A stretch of DNA of 38,803 nt, from NCBI GenBank assembly GCA_002868855.1, contig PKUM01000324.1:1-38803 (forward strand), in the 5' to 3' direction. Below the pieces are notes generated by a model. The model was not told the origin of the DNA, made no database searches, and saw nothing but the letters and a program-made list of their open reading frames with translations. This DNA comes from Chromatiales bacterium. Its GTDB lineage: Bacteria; Pseudomonadota; Gammaproteobacteria; Steroidobacterales; BM003. The position numbers were made by a program, and so were the translations under genes. Below, in pieces: positions 18,313 through 26,623 of the stretch; position 1 is the stretch's first letter; the number at the start of each line of letters is the position of its first letter.

Positions 18313-19680
18313 ATGAGCAAGATTAAAGTTTTTCTGAGTCACAAACACGAATTCAGGGAATCAGCCAAGCGTCTGCAATGGTCTTTAGGAAGACTAGCGC
18401 CCGACCGGTTCGATTTCTTCGCGTCCTCCTCGGACATCAAACCTGGTGACAATTGGCGCGAACGAGTGGAGCGTGAATTGGAAAAAGCGGATTGGCTAAT
18501 CGCTTTGACCACACAATGCGGGGACAAATCTAAGGAATGGATCGGGCATGAAATTTCAACGTTTTCTGCAAACATTCGGACAGATTTGAAGGACGAGTCA
18601 GTAACACCTACGGAGAGGCGATGCATCATCATTCACGACGAAGGGGAGCGTCTACATGTCCATGATAATCTCCAGCAGTTTCCGGCCACAAAAGATGGAT
18701 GCCAGGACTTTCTTCGCCATCTTCTTTCCTCGGACAGAGGATGCTACGGGTTCAACCCCTACGTCGGTAACGACATCTCGGAGCTCAAAAAGGAGGCGGC
18801 AAGGCTGTGGAATATCCTAGCTGCGAGTCCGCCCCCGTACGTGTTGCTACCTCGGGGAAGTTTCTTTTTGACGCCCGAGAACGAGAAGAGGCTCGATGAC
18901 GACGTAATTGATGACGCCATAAGCGTGACGCTAAATCGAATGGCTGCGGCTATGCACAACATCAACTTGCGTGAGGAGTCCAACCGGTGGGAAGGCACGT
19001 TCGGCGATCTGCGGAATTTCATGAGTGAGAACCAGAGAATCTGGATACCTCTGATGGCGTTTCTGCTTCGAAAAGTTCTACGTCAAAAGAAAATTCAGAA
19101 AGCATTCATTCTCTATCCGGATTACAGTGGAACCAATTTCTATAACCCAGTAATTGGCGAGTTGTATGTCTATCCTTCGGGAGACATGTTGTTCGAGCTT
19201 GTATATTTTCCAGTGGAGACGGCATTCGGTACTCGGCATTTAAGCCAGAGAGACCAGCTGTTTCATCTCATTGTCCTTAGCATACGCTCCCAGTGGCGCC
19301 TGATAGATCGGTACACAGAAGAGGTTACGAATCTCGCGGCGAAAGAGCGAAGTCGACTGGTGGATTTGACTGACGAAGATAAAAGTAAGTGGGTTGATCT
19401 AAAAAAACGAATCCGGATCGATGTGATGAAGATTCACAGTGAATCTGCAGCTCGCGGAATTGTGAATCCGGAGAAAATACTGAGCATGTTTAGCGAACCT
19501 GAAAGAGAGGCGGTTGAAGACGAGTTCCACGCTTGGATGAAGGTGATAGGGCAAATAGAGGAAGATGAGGAAAACATCCAGGCAGCAAAGCTTGAAAGAA
19601 ATCTAGAGGAGGCGGCACGAATCGTTACGGGATTACTTAAGAAGTATGCCGCGCTGTTGGCTTCCTCGAAGATTTGGTAG
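18313..19680 (+). CDS. TIR-domain protein (putative NAD-cleaving effector)
   Basis: A 455-residue protein; the ATG at 18313 is preferred over the TTG at 18295 because GGAAAGGA lies 8 bases upstream. Residues 4 to about 130 form a TIR domain: KVFLSHKH, FFASSSDIKPGDNW, ADWLIALTT and EWIGHEIST. E80 aligns with the catalytic glutamate of SARM1-type TIR NADases (WVHKEI). The remaining about 320 residues are unrecognised. They include a segment around FMSENQRIWIPLMAFLLRKV, beta-like stretches (GELYVYPSGDMLFELVYFPV) and a charged helical C-terminus, possibly a sensor or oligomerisation module. No membrane helix is seen. The coding is visibly more AT-rich than the neighbours, suggesting horizontal origin. 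It follows the CHAT locus after a 231 bp gap, possibly with its own promoter. Confidence 0.85.
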   Translation: MSKIKVFLSHKHEFRESAKRLQWSLGRLAPDRFDFFASSSDIKPGDNWRERVERELEKADWLIALTTQCGDKSKEWIGHEISTFSANIRTDLKDESVTPTERRCIIIHDEGERLHVHDNLQQFPATKDGCQDFLRHLLSSDRGCYGFNPYVGNDISELKKEAARLWNILAASPPPYVLLPRGSFFLTPENEKRLDDDVIDDAISVTLNRMAAAMHNINLREESNRWEGTFGDLRNFMSENQRIWIPLMAFLLRKVLRQKKIQKAFILYPDYSGTNFYNPVIGELYVYPSGDMLFELVYFPVETAFGTRHLSQRDQLFHLIVLSIRSQWRLIDRYTEEVTNLAAKERSRLVDLTDEDKSKWVDLKKRIRIDVMKIHSESAARGIVNPEKILSMFSEPEREAVEDEFHAWMKVIGQIEEDEENIQAAKLERNLEEAARIVTGLLKKYAALLASSKIW

Positions 19681-19795
19681 GACCAGTGCGATGTGGCCGT
19701 TGTCCCTCCTATTTATTCATCTGGGTTGATTCTGTGGACTTCCCCCCGTATTGATGACACTTCCGGACCATGATCCGAGCATAGGAGGAAGTGAT

Positions 19796-20079
19796 ATGAG
19801 CAGTCAATGATACAGTCCCGGGTTCAAAGACGAAGCCGTTCGCCAGATCGTCGATCGGGGATATTCCGTTGCCGATGTATCCGAACGATTGGGTGTCTCC
19901 GCACACAGCTTGTACAAGTTGGTGAAGGCCGTAAAACCAGACAAGTCGGAAGAACAGGCTGCAGCCCTGATCGAAGCCTGTAGCGAAGTCTTAAAGCTTC
20001 GCGCACAGTTGAAGCGTACCGAAGAGGAGCGCGATATCCTAAAAAGGCCGCCAGGTACTTTGCTCAGGAACCCGAGTAA
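19796..20079 (+). pseudogene. IS3-family OrfA, broken
   Basis: ATG at 19796 with AGGAGGAAGTGAT upstream. The frame reads MSSQ, a TGA stop (19808-19810), then YSPGFKDEAVRQIVDRGYSV, ERLGVSAHSLYKLVKAVKPD, EACSEVLKLRAQL and RTEEERDILK, the HTH and leucine zipper of OrfA. It then shifts frame near 20043, where the usual KKAAAYFA block reads RPPGTLL. Stop plus frameshift inactivate it. Confidence 0.85.
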
Positions 20080-20692
20080 AGTACCGATTCATCAACGATC
20101 AGCGTGGCCAGTACAAGACGATAACGTTGTGCCGAGTACTCGGCGTTTCCCGCAGCGGCTTCTGTCAGTGGTTGAGCAAACTGCTCTTGGACCGCGCGAT
20201 TGAAGATCAACGGTTGCTTGGGTTAATCCGAGCGTCATACACAGCCAGTGGTGGCGTTTACGGCGCGCCGCGCATCTTCCTTGATCTGCGAGAGACGGGT
20301 GAGACCTGTGGCAGGAACCGGGTGGCTCGGATCATGAGGGTCAACAAAATTCAGGCTTTGCGCGGCTACAAGGCGCCCCGCCACATCGTCGGCCGGCCGT
20401 CTATCATCGCTCCCTATCGTCTGCAGCGCGAATTCACCGTCGACTGTCCTGATTAAGCCTGGGTGACTGACATCACCTACATCCGAACCTGGCAGGGCTG
20501 GCTGTATCTCGCCGTCGTCGAGTCTTTCTTTAGTAGCTTGAAGAAAGAGCGGATCAAAAAACGTATCTATAAACGCGAGATCTAGCCCGAGCTGATATCT
20601 TCGATTACATTGAAGTGTTCTAAAAACGACAACGCCGGCACAGTCGTTTTGGCGGTGTCAGCCCTGAGGTGTTTGAGCAAGCCTCATTTTGA
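20080..20692 (+). pseudogene. IS3-family OrfB transposase, broken
   Basis: The OrfB pieces are MCRVLGVSRSGFCQW (20127), VYGAPRIFLDLRETG, VARIMRVNKIQALRGYKAPR and FTVDCPD. A TAA follows where Q is expected, then AWVTDITYIRTWQGWLYLAVV with the first catalytic aspartate (TDITYI). The next block is ESFFSSLKKERI, so the segment with the second catalytic aspartate is deleted. Further stops follow before GGVSPEVFEQASF at the end. Confidence 0.85.
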
Positions 20693-20727
20693 GAGCTCGG
20701 GGTGTCGTCAGATCGGGGGAAGTCCAC

Positions 20728-20840
20728 TCATGGCCGATGGCGCCTACGATCGTGTGTCTAAGACGCGATAAAGGAATACACCCCGCACCACAGCCGTCCT
20801 CTAATCAGAATAATAATTCCGCCAGGAGGGTTAGTCCCGA
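20728..20840 (+). pseudogene. IS5-family transposase fragment
   Basis: Starting directly at the IS3 right end, the frames encode MADGAYDR and, after a frameshift, IRIIIPPGG, matching the MADGAYDRAS...TRIVIPPGRN section of the copy at 6479-7075. It is about 110 bp with disrupted frame. It is adjacent to the IS3 right terminal repeat, which suggests the IS3 landed in an older IS5 copy. Confidence 0.65.
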
Positions 20841-20872
20841 TGTTCCGCAAGCCTAAACGCTAGGTAAATGTC

Positions 20873-20944
20873 CCGATTGACAATCGGTACCTGTCCATTA
20901 GTAGACTGTAACAAAGACTAGCGCGGGTCCGCGCGACCGGACCC
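20873..20944 (+). promoter_or_regulatory. Two inverted repeats upstream of the multicopper oxidase gene
   Basis: CCGATT-GAC-AATCGG (20873-20887) is a perfect 6-bp palindrome that overlaps TTGACA (20877-20882), a possible -35 box; a weak -10 candidate TAGTAG lies 16 bases later. Downstream, GGGTCCG (20925-20931) and CGGACCC (20938-20944) form a perfect 7-bp hairpin with a 6-base loop in the probable leader. They could be an operator and an mRNA structure controlling the oxidase gene. No regulator gene is visible nearby. Confidence 0.35.
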
Positions 20945-21022
20945 CGGGTGGCACCACGAAAACCAATAATCGCGCCATCGCCATAGTCCCGACGGCGCCC
21001 CGGTTATGAAGGAGTTGGTTCG

Positions 21023-23074
21023 ATGACCAGGAAACGTCGTATACGCAATTCCACCGCATTACCTGGCATTTCCCGCCGGGGATTCCTCAAGGCCGCCGGC
21101 GCCGCCAGCGCCTTCTACTGGCTCGGGCCGAAGCTGATCGTCGGGGACCGGGTCTACGCCCAGATACCCGGCGGCACCCTGCCGCCGGACGAGGTCGCCA
21201 AATATGCGTTGCCCCTCGTCAAGCCGCCGGCGATGCCGCCGAGCGCGGGCAGCAACAAGAACAAGGACAAGTACCGGATCGCCATGCGTCAGTTCACGCA
21301 GCGGATCCTGTCGCCGCCGCATCCCGAGACGGTAGTCTGGAGCTACGGCTCGGTGGACTACCCCGGCACGGTCGCGCAGGGCGGCACGTTCAACTACCCG
21401 GCCTTCACCATCGAGGCGACATGGAACAAGACGACCCAGGTGCAATGGCGCAACGAGTTGGTCGATCAACAGGGCAACTTCCTGCCGCATCTCCTGCCGG
21501 TCGACCCAACCCTGCACTGGGCCAATCCGCCGGGCGGAACGGCGCGGCGCGACACGCGCCCAACCTTCACCTCGACCCCGGGCCCCTACTTCGGCCCGGT
21601 CCCGATGGTGACCCACGTGCACGGCGCCCACGCGGCGGAGCAGAGCGACGGCTACGCCGAGGCCTGGTACCTGCCGGACGCCGCAAACATTCCTGCGGGC
21701 TATGCGACGACCGGCACTTTCTACGACTACTTCAATACCAAGTATGCGGAGGGCTGGACGCCGGGCATGGCTAGCTTCAAGTATCCCAACGACCAGCGGG
21801 CAACGACCCTCTGGTACCACGACCACACGCTGGGAATGACCAGGCTGAACGTCTACGCCGGCCCGGCCGGCTTTTACCTGATCCGTGGCGGGGCGGACGA
21901 CGATGTGACCGACAAGCGTAACGGCACCGCAGCCATCCTGCCCGGCCCCGCGCCGGGCGTGGGCGACGACCCATTCGGGGAATACACCGAGATTCCCATT
22001 GTCGTTCAGGACCGTTCCTTCAACGCCGACGGATCGCTTTTTTATCCGGACACCCGTGCCTTCTTCGACGAGTACGCCGGACCCTATATTCCGTTTACGC
22101 CGATCTCCCCGATCTGGAATCCGGAGGTCTTCGGCAACATGATGGTGGTCAACGGCTTCACCTGGCCCTACCTCGACGTGGAGCCGCGCCGCTATCGCTT
22201 CCGGCTTTTGAACGGCTGTAATTCCCGTTTCCTGATCCTCCGGTTCGACCACCCGGGCGTCCAGGTCTGGCAGATCGGGGCAGACGGTGGCTTTTTGCCC
22301 GCGCCGGTCCAGCTGAATAACGGCAGCGGCGCGTCTCTGCTGATGGCGCCCGCCGAACGGGCGGACGTCATCGTTGATTTCGGCGATGCCGCCGGCACGA
22401 CCTTCCGGCTGCTCAACCTGGGTCCGGACGAGCCTTTCGGCGGCGGCACCGCCGGTGTCGACTTCGATCCGTCAGATCCGGATTCGACCGGTCAGGTGAT
22501 GGAGTTCCGGGTTAGCGCCGTGTCTGTCGAACACGATTCGACCACCCCGCCAGAGTTTCTGCAGCTGCCGGCGATCACGCCGCTGGGCTCCGCGGACGCG
22601 CATCGGGACCTCAGCCTCAACGAGGAAGTCTACGACGACGGCCAAGGCTTCGAAGGGCCGAGCGCGGCCCTGCTGGGCACGGTTATCGAGAACGGCGAGG
22701 ACGAGGGCCAGCCGCTACTGTGGAGCGATCTGATCACGGAGAATCCCGCACTGGGTGCGACCGAGGAATGGGATATCTACAACTTCACCGAGGACGCCCA
22801 TCCGATCCACATCCACCAGGTGCAGTTCCAGGTAGTAGGTCGCGAGGCGGAGGGTGGCGGCACCAGCGTGGCCGGCAGCAACGAACCGCTGGACTGGGAG
22901 ACGGGCTTCAAGGACACCGTGATCGCGTATCCGGACGAAGTCACCCGGGTGAAGATGCGGTTCGACAAGGAGGGGTTCTACGTGTGGCACTGCCATATCG
23001 TCGAGCACGAGGACAACGAGATGATGCGGCCAATGCACGTCGGGCCGATCCCGCCCGATGCCCCGGCGGGGTAG
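21023..23074 (+). CDS. Tat-exported multicopper oxidase (CotA/bilirubin-oxidase type)
   Basis: A 683-residue protein with a twin-arginine signal (SRRGFLKAAGAASAFYW), so it is exported folded, probably with copper. The copper-binding motifs are all present: HVHGAH (about 198), WYHDHTLGMTRLNVYAG (about 265), HPIHIHQVQF (about 593) and WHCHIVEHEDNEMMRPM (about 655). The last two supply type 1 and trinuclear copper ligands. Spacing and wording match the CotA-like three-domain cupredoxin oxidases, which oxidise phenols, bilirubin, metals or similar substrates with O2. No copper resistance genes are adjacent, so the substrate is open. The start has GAAGGAG upstream. A terminator-like hairpin follows at 23142-23160. 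Confidence 0.92.
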   Translation: MTRKRRIRNSTALPGISRRGFLKAAGAASAFYWLGPKLIVGDRVYAQIPGGTLPPDEVAKYALPLVKPPAMPPSAGSNKNKDKYRIAMRQFTQRILSPPHPETVVWSYGSVDYPGTVAQGGTFNYPAFTIEATWNKTTQVQWRNELVDQQGNFLPHLLPVDPTLHWANPPGGTARRDTRPTFTSTPGPYFGPVPMVTHVHGAHAAEQSDGYAEAWYLPDAANIPAGYATTGTFYDYFNTKYAEGWTPGMASFKYPNDQRATTLWYHDHTLGMTRLNVYAGPAGFYLIRGGADDDVTDKRNGTAAILPGPAPGVGDDPFGEYTEIPIVVQDRSFNADGSLFYPDTRAFFDEYAGPYIPFTPISPIWNPEVFGNMMVVNGFTWPYLDVEPRRYRFRLLNGCNSRFLILRFDHPGVQVWQIGADGGFLPAPVQLNNGSGASLLMAPAERADVIVDFGDAAGTTFRLLNLGPDEPFGGGTAGVDFDPSDPDSTGQVMEFRVSAVSVEHDSTTPPEFLQLPAITPLGSADAHRDLSLNEEVYDDGQGFEGPSAALLGTVIENGEDEGQPLLWSDLITENPALGATEEWDIYNFTEDAHPIHIHQVQFQVVGREAEGGGTSVAGSNEPLDWETGFKDTVIAYPDEVTRVKMRFDKEGFYVWHCHIVEHEDNEMMRPMHVGPIPPDAPAG

Positions 23075-23141
23075 CCGGGCGGCAGCGCGCGGTCAAAGGA
23101 GGAATCGTCATCTGACGCGGTAGCAACCGATTTCTATATGC

Positions 23142-23160
23142 CCCGCGGACGCGGGCTTTT
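23142..23160 (+). terminator. Probable Rho-independent terminator of the oxidase gene
   Basis: CCCGC-GGAC-GCGGG hairpin (5-bp all-GC stem, 4-base loop) followed by C and TTTT, 68 bp after the oxidase stop codon. Confidence 0.6.
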
Positions 23161-23305
23161 GGGGACGTTCGTTTGGCCCGCTGCCGGTAGCAGCCATCTC
23201 ATTTGATGCCTGTATTCGGGGCATCTCCTGCTGCGTGTCTTGGTCGACAGGGGGTTGACTGGCATCCAAAACTGACCCGGGTGTAACACTTTTCCCCGCT
23301 TCAGA

Positions 23306-23500
23306 ATGGCGGGAGATAATACGGAATTGGCACGCCGGGGCATTACCGTCTGTGCCCGCACCGTCGCCAGGTGCATGCGGCACCCCTGTGATGGAACGCC
23401 CTCCCCGGGTTGGCGACAATTCCTGGCCCAGCATAGCCAGGAAAACTGCGCCTGCAACCTGTTTACGTTTCAGTTTCTGGGGAATACAAGGGGTCTGTAT
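23306..23500 (+). pseudogene. rve/integrase-type transposase fragment
   Basis: The frame contains ELARRGITVCARTVARCMR, then SPGWRQFLAQHSQENCACNL and FTFQFLG. This resembles the junction between the HTH region and the DDE core of integrase-core transposases (typically TWRQFLAQHADQIWACDFFTV), where the first catalytic aspartate lies; here the C-A-C-D is C-A-C-N. It is short and has no complete frame. The specific IS family is uncertain. Confidence 0.5.
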
Positions 23501-23556
23501 ACCGACCAACGCGCCGAGAGCCAACGCCATCGCAGGACCGCGGTGAATAGAAAACT

Positions 23557-24206
23557 TTGTCCAACAGCGTCGAGGCCTTCACACCCGAAGGCGAAAGTGC
23601 TGGGTTCGTTTTCCAGACCGCCAGCCCGTTCGACACCCCTCGCCTGATGGATGAACTGATCGACTGGACTAATATCGCGTTGCGCGACAAGACGCTTCAC
23701 TCCTTACTCGTCATCGCTATTTTCACTGCAGTTTTCCTGGAGATACATCCCTTTCAGGACGGCAATGGTCGATTGTCACGTCTATTAACTACATTGCTGT
23801 TTTTGAAGTCCGGCTACAGTTCTGTGCCGTACAGCTCGCTGGAAAGCGTGATCGAAGCGAACAAGAGAAGTTACTATCTGGCCCTGCGCCAGACGCAAGG
23901 CACCATACGAACCGATGCTCTGGACTGGCAGCCCTGGATCACGTTTTTTCTGAAAGCGCTCAGCGAACAAAAGACCAAACTGAAGAGCAGAATTAAACGC
24001 GACCGGATCATCCTGGGCGACCTGCCCAAGCTCTCCGTGCAAATCCGGGAGATCGCCCGCGAACACGGCCGAGTGACCGACAACGATGCAGTAAGGGCTA
24101 CCGGAGTCAGCCGCAACACGATCAAAGACCATAAAAAAGCCTGCACAAAAATGGTCATATCGAACGTCATGGTGCAGGACGCGGCACCTGGTATTCGCTC
24201 GCATAA
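23557..24206 (+). pseudogene. Fic-domain protein, 5'-truncated and frameshifted
   Basis: The open frame starts abruptly at NSVEAFTPEG and contains the Fic core: FDTPRLMDELIDWTN, then HPFQDGNGRLSR, the full AMPylation motif, and YSSLESVIEANK. A C-terminal winged-helix piece follows (VRATGVSRNTIKDHKK). The usual N-terminal about 100-130 residues, where the inhibitory helix often sits, are absent. Near 24140 a one-base deletion shifts the frame. In the neighbouring frame the expected C-terminus LHKNGHIERHGAGRGTWYSL appears, ending at TAA 24204-24206. Fic enzymes transfer AMP to target proteins and often act in toxin-antitoxin systems. This copy is probably dead, although the catalytic core is intact. 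Confidence 0.82.
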
Positions 24207-24312
24207 CTTGCAGCTACCGATAACAACAGAAACGGATAGACACTGATTTACGATTTGTTAATTGACCTGAACGGGGTGGCGCCAGAGAAGATCCCGGATC
24301 TGATCCCGGGCG

Positions 24313-24753
24313 CTATTTCGGGAGTATCTCCCGAATCATATCGACGTAGTCGTAACTTTCGAGCCTTGCGCTGCCGCCACACACACTGACGTCATCGGAC
24401 TCGCGACTGACGAAGAGAATATAGACCCGTCCCAGTTCCAACGGGAGACCGCAACCGGCATCTGGATTGTAAGTGTGAACTTCGATCGTGCCTCGTTTCG
24501 TGCCCTTGAGACTTTCTTCGATCTTGAGCTTTGCGAAGGCGGTATCCGGATTTGCCTCGACGTAGCGTGCCTCGATCAGAGTCGCCACCACGATATTTTC
24601 GGCGAGTTCGATCTTCTCCACAATGCTCAAATCCCTGCAGGTACACGCGAAAGATTGGGGTGCGATGGCGAAGAACAAAATCATCGCCGCGGCCAACAAC
24701 ACTCGTTGCCGCGTTTCAAACAGCGATTTCATTTCCCTTTTTGTCGATTTCAT
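24313..24753 (-). CDS. Secreted TIMP/NTR-like small protein
   Basis: ATG at 24751-24753 has GAGGAGAGTTCTT upstream. The 146-residue product has a long N-region and a signal peptide (VLLAAAMILFFAIAPQSFA), then a mature start at CTC. A CXC at the mature N-terminus followed by a beta domain (NIVVATLIEAR, AKLKIEESLKG, TIEVHTYNPDAGCG, VYILFVSRES, VCGGSARL) is the pattern of TIMP/netrin-like (NTR) domain proteins, with four mature cysteines for disulfides. In animals TIMPs inhibit metalloproteases; the bacterial function is not known. The protein is predicted periplasmic or secreted and stands alone. Confidence 0.65.
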   Translation of the reverse strand: MKSTKREMKSLFETRQRVLLAAAMILFFAIAPQSFACTCRDLSIVEKIELAENIVVATLIEARYVEANPDTAFAKLKIEESLKGTKRGTIEVHTYNPDAGCGLPLELGRVYILFVSRESDDVSVCGGSARLESYDYVDMIREILPK

Positions 24754-25294
24754 AAGAACTCTCCTCGCTGAATTGGATCAGTGTACTTACTCGCATCCCC
24801 TAATGTTTCGCCTGAACGAGAGTCGTTTTATTTATTGCGTCAATCAACAGGGCTTGTCATTCAGACGCGACTCATTTCCACGACGCTCCCCTCCTCGCCC
24901 GCACTTCCTGCTTGGTCGGGCGCCCGCGGCGGCGCCGCTGAGAATCCCCTGCTGCAGGATCGGTCACGCTAATCGTGAACTGCGCCAGCCACTCATGGAC
25001 TGCCGGGCGGGGCCACAACCGGTTGCGACACCCCGGCGGCTAAATACGCGGCGGCAACGGGCTGCGACCTTGGTGCATGGCTCCGCATTTCTATGCAGCG
25101 TTACCTGCAAATCCTCGAGATGGAGACCGCAATGCCCCGGTTTTACCCTCAACGGCACCAGCTCGAACACACTCGGAAGCAGTATCCAGTCCGGAACTGG
25201 AACAAGAGAACTCAGGCGCGGCGCCGGAGCCGGTACGCGGTTGTTGGTGCTTGCCATAGCCATGCCATTGCACCAACCTACGGGTGACAAGAAG
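24754..25294. other. Intergenic region with IS5 debris
   Basis: Between the divergent TIMP-like and pseudouridine synthase genes, only the IS5 fragment at 25065-25210 is recognisable. The rest shows no coding signal. Confidence 0.5.
25065..25210 (+). pseudogene. IS5-family left end and transposase N-terminus
   Basis: GACCTTGGTGCATGGCTCCGC (25065-25085) is the left terminal repeat. The ATG at 25132 starts MPRFYPQRHQLEHTRKQYP then VRNWNK, closely matching the N-terminus of the copy at 6343. Similarity ends after about 25 residues. The later transposase region is absent. Confidence 0.75.
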
Positions 25295-26128
25295 ATGCAT
25301 ACGTTGGACCAAAGCCTGGAATTACACGTCACCGTCGAGGCCAACGGCAGCGATGCCGTGGATTTGTTGCACGAGGCAGCGGGGCTGAGCAAGCAGGCAA
25401 TCAAGTCGGCGATGACCAACGGCGCCGTCTGGCTGACCCGGAAAACCAGTACCCAACGGTTACGGCGCGCCAAACGCATATTGCAGGTTGGCGACCAGCT
25501 ACACCTCTATTACGACCCGAAGGTTCAGGCTGAACTACCGCCCAAACCCACGCTGGTAGCCGATGTCGGTGGCTATTCCGTCTGGCGCAAACCTTACGGT
25601 ATGCGATCGCAGGGCTCCAAATGGGGCGATCACTGCACGATCATGCGCTGGGCGGAACAGCATCTGCAGCCGCAACGCCCGTCCTTTACGGTCCATCGGC
25701 TCGACCGGGCGGCCAACGGCCTGATCCTGGTTGCCCACTCGAAAGCATGCGCCGCTGCGTTGGCCAAACTGTTCCGTGACCGGCAGATCGACAAGCGATA
25801 TCGCGCAGTCGTGCGCGGCGATTTCAGCAGTCAGCCAGCGCCCCTGCGAATCGAGTCACCGATCGACGGCAAAACTGCACTTAGCGAGGTGAGGTTCCTG
25901 AGTCTGAACAGCGATACGCAACGTTCGCTCGTGGAGGTAAAAATAGAGACCGGTCGCAAGCATCAGATTCGCCGGCATTTGGCAGACGCCGGCTTTGCTA
26001 TTGCGGGTGACAGGCTCTACGGGAACGGTGAGCAGGATGGTTGTGACCTGCAGCTAAGCGCTTTTCGACTGGCGTTTGAGTGCCCGGTGAACCATGGGCC
26101 CGTGGTTTACACGTTGCCCACGGAATAG
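25295..26128 (+). CDS. RluA-family pseudouridine synthase
   Basis: A 277-residue protein from ATG 25295; an ATG at 25262 is also possible, but the sequence just before is IS5 debris. An S4-like N-terminal region (AAGLSKQAIKSAMTNGAVWL) is followed by the catalytic domain with HRLDRAANGLILVAHS, where D137 is the catalytic aspartate. It continues with KRYRAVVRG, ETGRKHQIRRHLADAG and GDRLYG, standard RluA/RluD-family motifs. It isomerises uridine to pseudouridine in rRNA or tRNA in the cytoplasm; the target position cannot be assigned from sequence. All key residues are present. It is separate from its neighbours. Confidence 0.88.
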   Translation: MHTLDQSLELHVTVEANGSDAVDLLHEAAGLSKQAIKSAMTNGAVWLTRKTSTQRLRRAKRILQVGDQLHLYYDPKVQAELPPKPTLVADVGGYSVWRKPYGMRSQGSKWGDHCTIMRWAEQHLQPQRPSFTVHRLDRAANGLILVAHSKACAAALAKLFRDRQIDKRYRAVVRGDFSSQPAPLRIESPIDGKTALSEVRFLSLNSDTQRSLVEVKIETGRKHQIRRHLADAGFAIAGDRLYGNGEQDGCDLQLSAFRLAFECPVNHGPVVYTLPTE

Positions 26129-26394
26129 CTGCTGCGGTCTCGCACGGAAGGATTGTCGCCGGCATTCGTGGTGTGGATATCGCCCGCTTTCGGGACGAAC
26201 GATCACGAAAAGTCTTTTCAGCTTCAGCAAGAAAGGACGCGTTGCTGCCTGGCCATGTATTCGAAGTTACCCGCAAGGAATCGGGAATCCAGATATACAA
26301 CCCGGGGCGTGATGTCAATGAGCGCAATGATGCATTGGGCATCGAATACATACTTCTGGGCCAACTGGCCGGACACTGTGAGTTTCTGGAGTAG
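26080..26394 (+). CDS. Possible small protein overlapping the synthase 3' end
   Basis: A 104-codon frame from a GTG, overlapping the end of the synthase by 49 bp, with host-like codon use over its last 60 codons (VFEVTRKESGIQIYNPGRDV...). I do not recognise it. There is no clear ribosome-binding site and other frames are open here too, so it may be spurious. Confidence 0.25.
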   Translation: MPGEPWARGLHVAHGIAAAVSHGRIVAGIRGVDIARFRDERSRKVFSASARKDALLPGHVFEVTRKESGIQIYNPGRDVNERNDALGIEYILLGQLAGHCEFLE

Positions 26395-26623
26395 CCCGTG
26401 CTCGCCTCCAGCGGAAAGTGCGCTACAGTAGTGCTGCTTGCCTTGCACATGGTTTTGTAGATGTGGCGATAAGGACAGGTTTTTGTGAAAGCGCACTTAA
26501 TTCGAGACCGGGTTTAATCAATTCTCCCCGGAACAGCCTTGGCTCGAAATTGCATCATATTAGCTGCCGCGAATAGCAATAATCTGCGCGACCTGAAGAA
26601 GAACCGCCGATGAGGGATAATAA

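Larger units (their letters stand above)
19734..20727 (+). mobile_element. IS3-family element, decayed (about 1 kb)
   Basis: The ends are inverted repeats: left GTGGACTTCCCCCCGTATTG (from 19734) and right ending GATCGGGGGAAGTCCAC (to 20727). OrfA and OrfB remnants lie inside. The length of 994 bp is less than the usual 1.2-1.5 kb, consistent with the deletion seen in OrfB. It abuts, and may have inserted into, an IS5 fragment at 20728. Confidence 0.85.

Noticed and set aside
11960-20727. Composite transposon carrying the lipase-CHAT/TIR locus
   Set aside because: The flanking elements are of different families (IS6 and IS3) and both are defective, so a classical composite transposon is not supported.
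21059-22252. 397-codon minus-strand open frame inside the multicopper oxidase
   Set aside because: The oxidase on the plus strand has all copper motifs and a Tat signal. The opposite frame shows low-complexity arginine/valine-rich sequence.
23108-23530. Minus-strand 140-codon frame after the oxidase
   Set aside because: It runs antisense to integrase-like debris and through the terminator hairpin, with no recognisable domain.
26224-26496. Minus-strand 90-codon frame near the synthase 3' end
   Set aside because: No family match and no good ribosome-binding site. It competes with an overlapping plus-strand frame that is itself weak.
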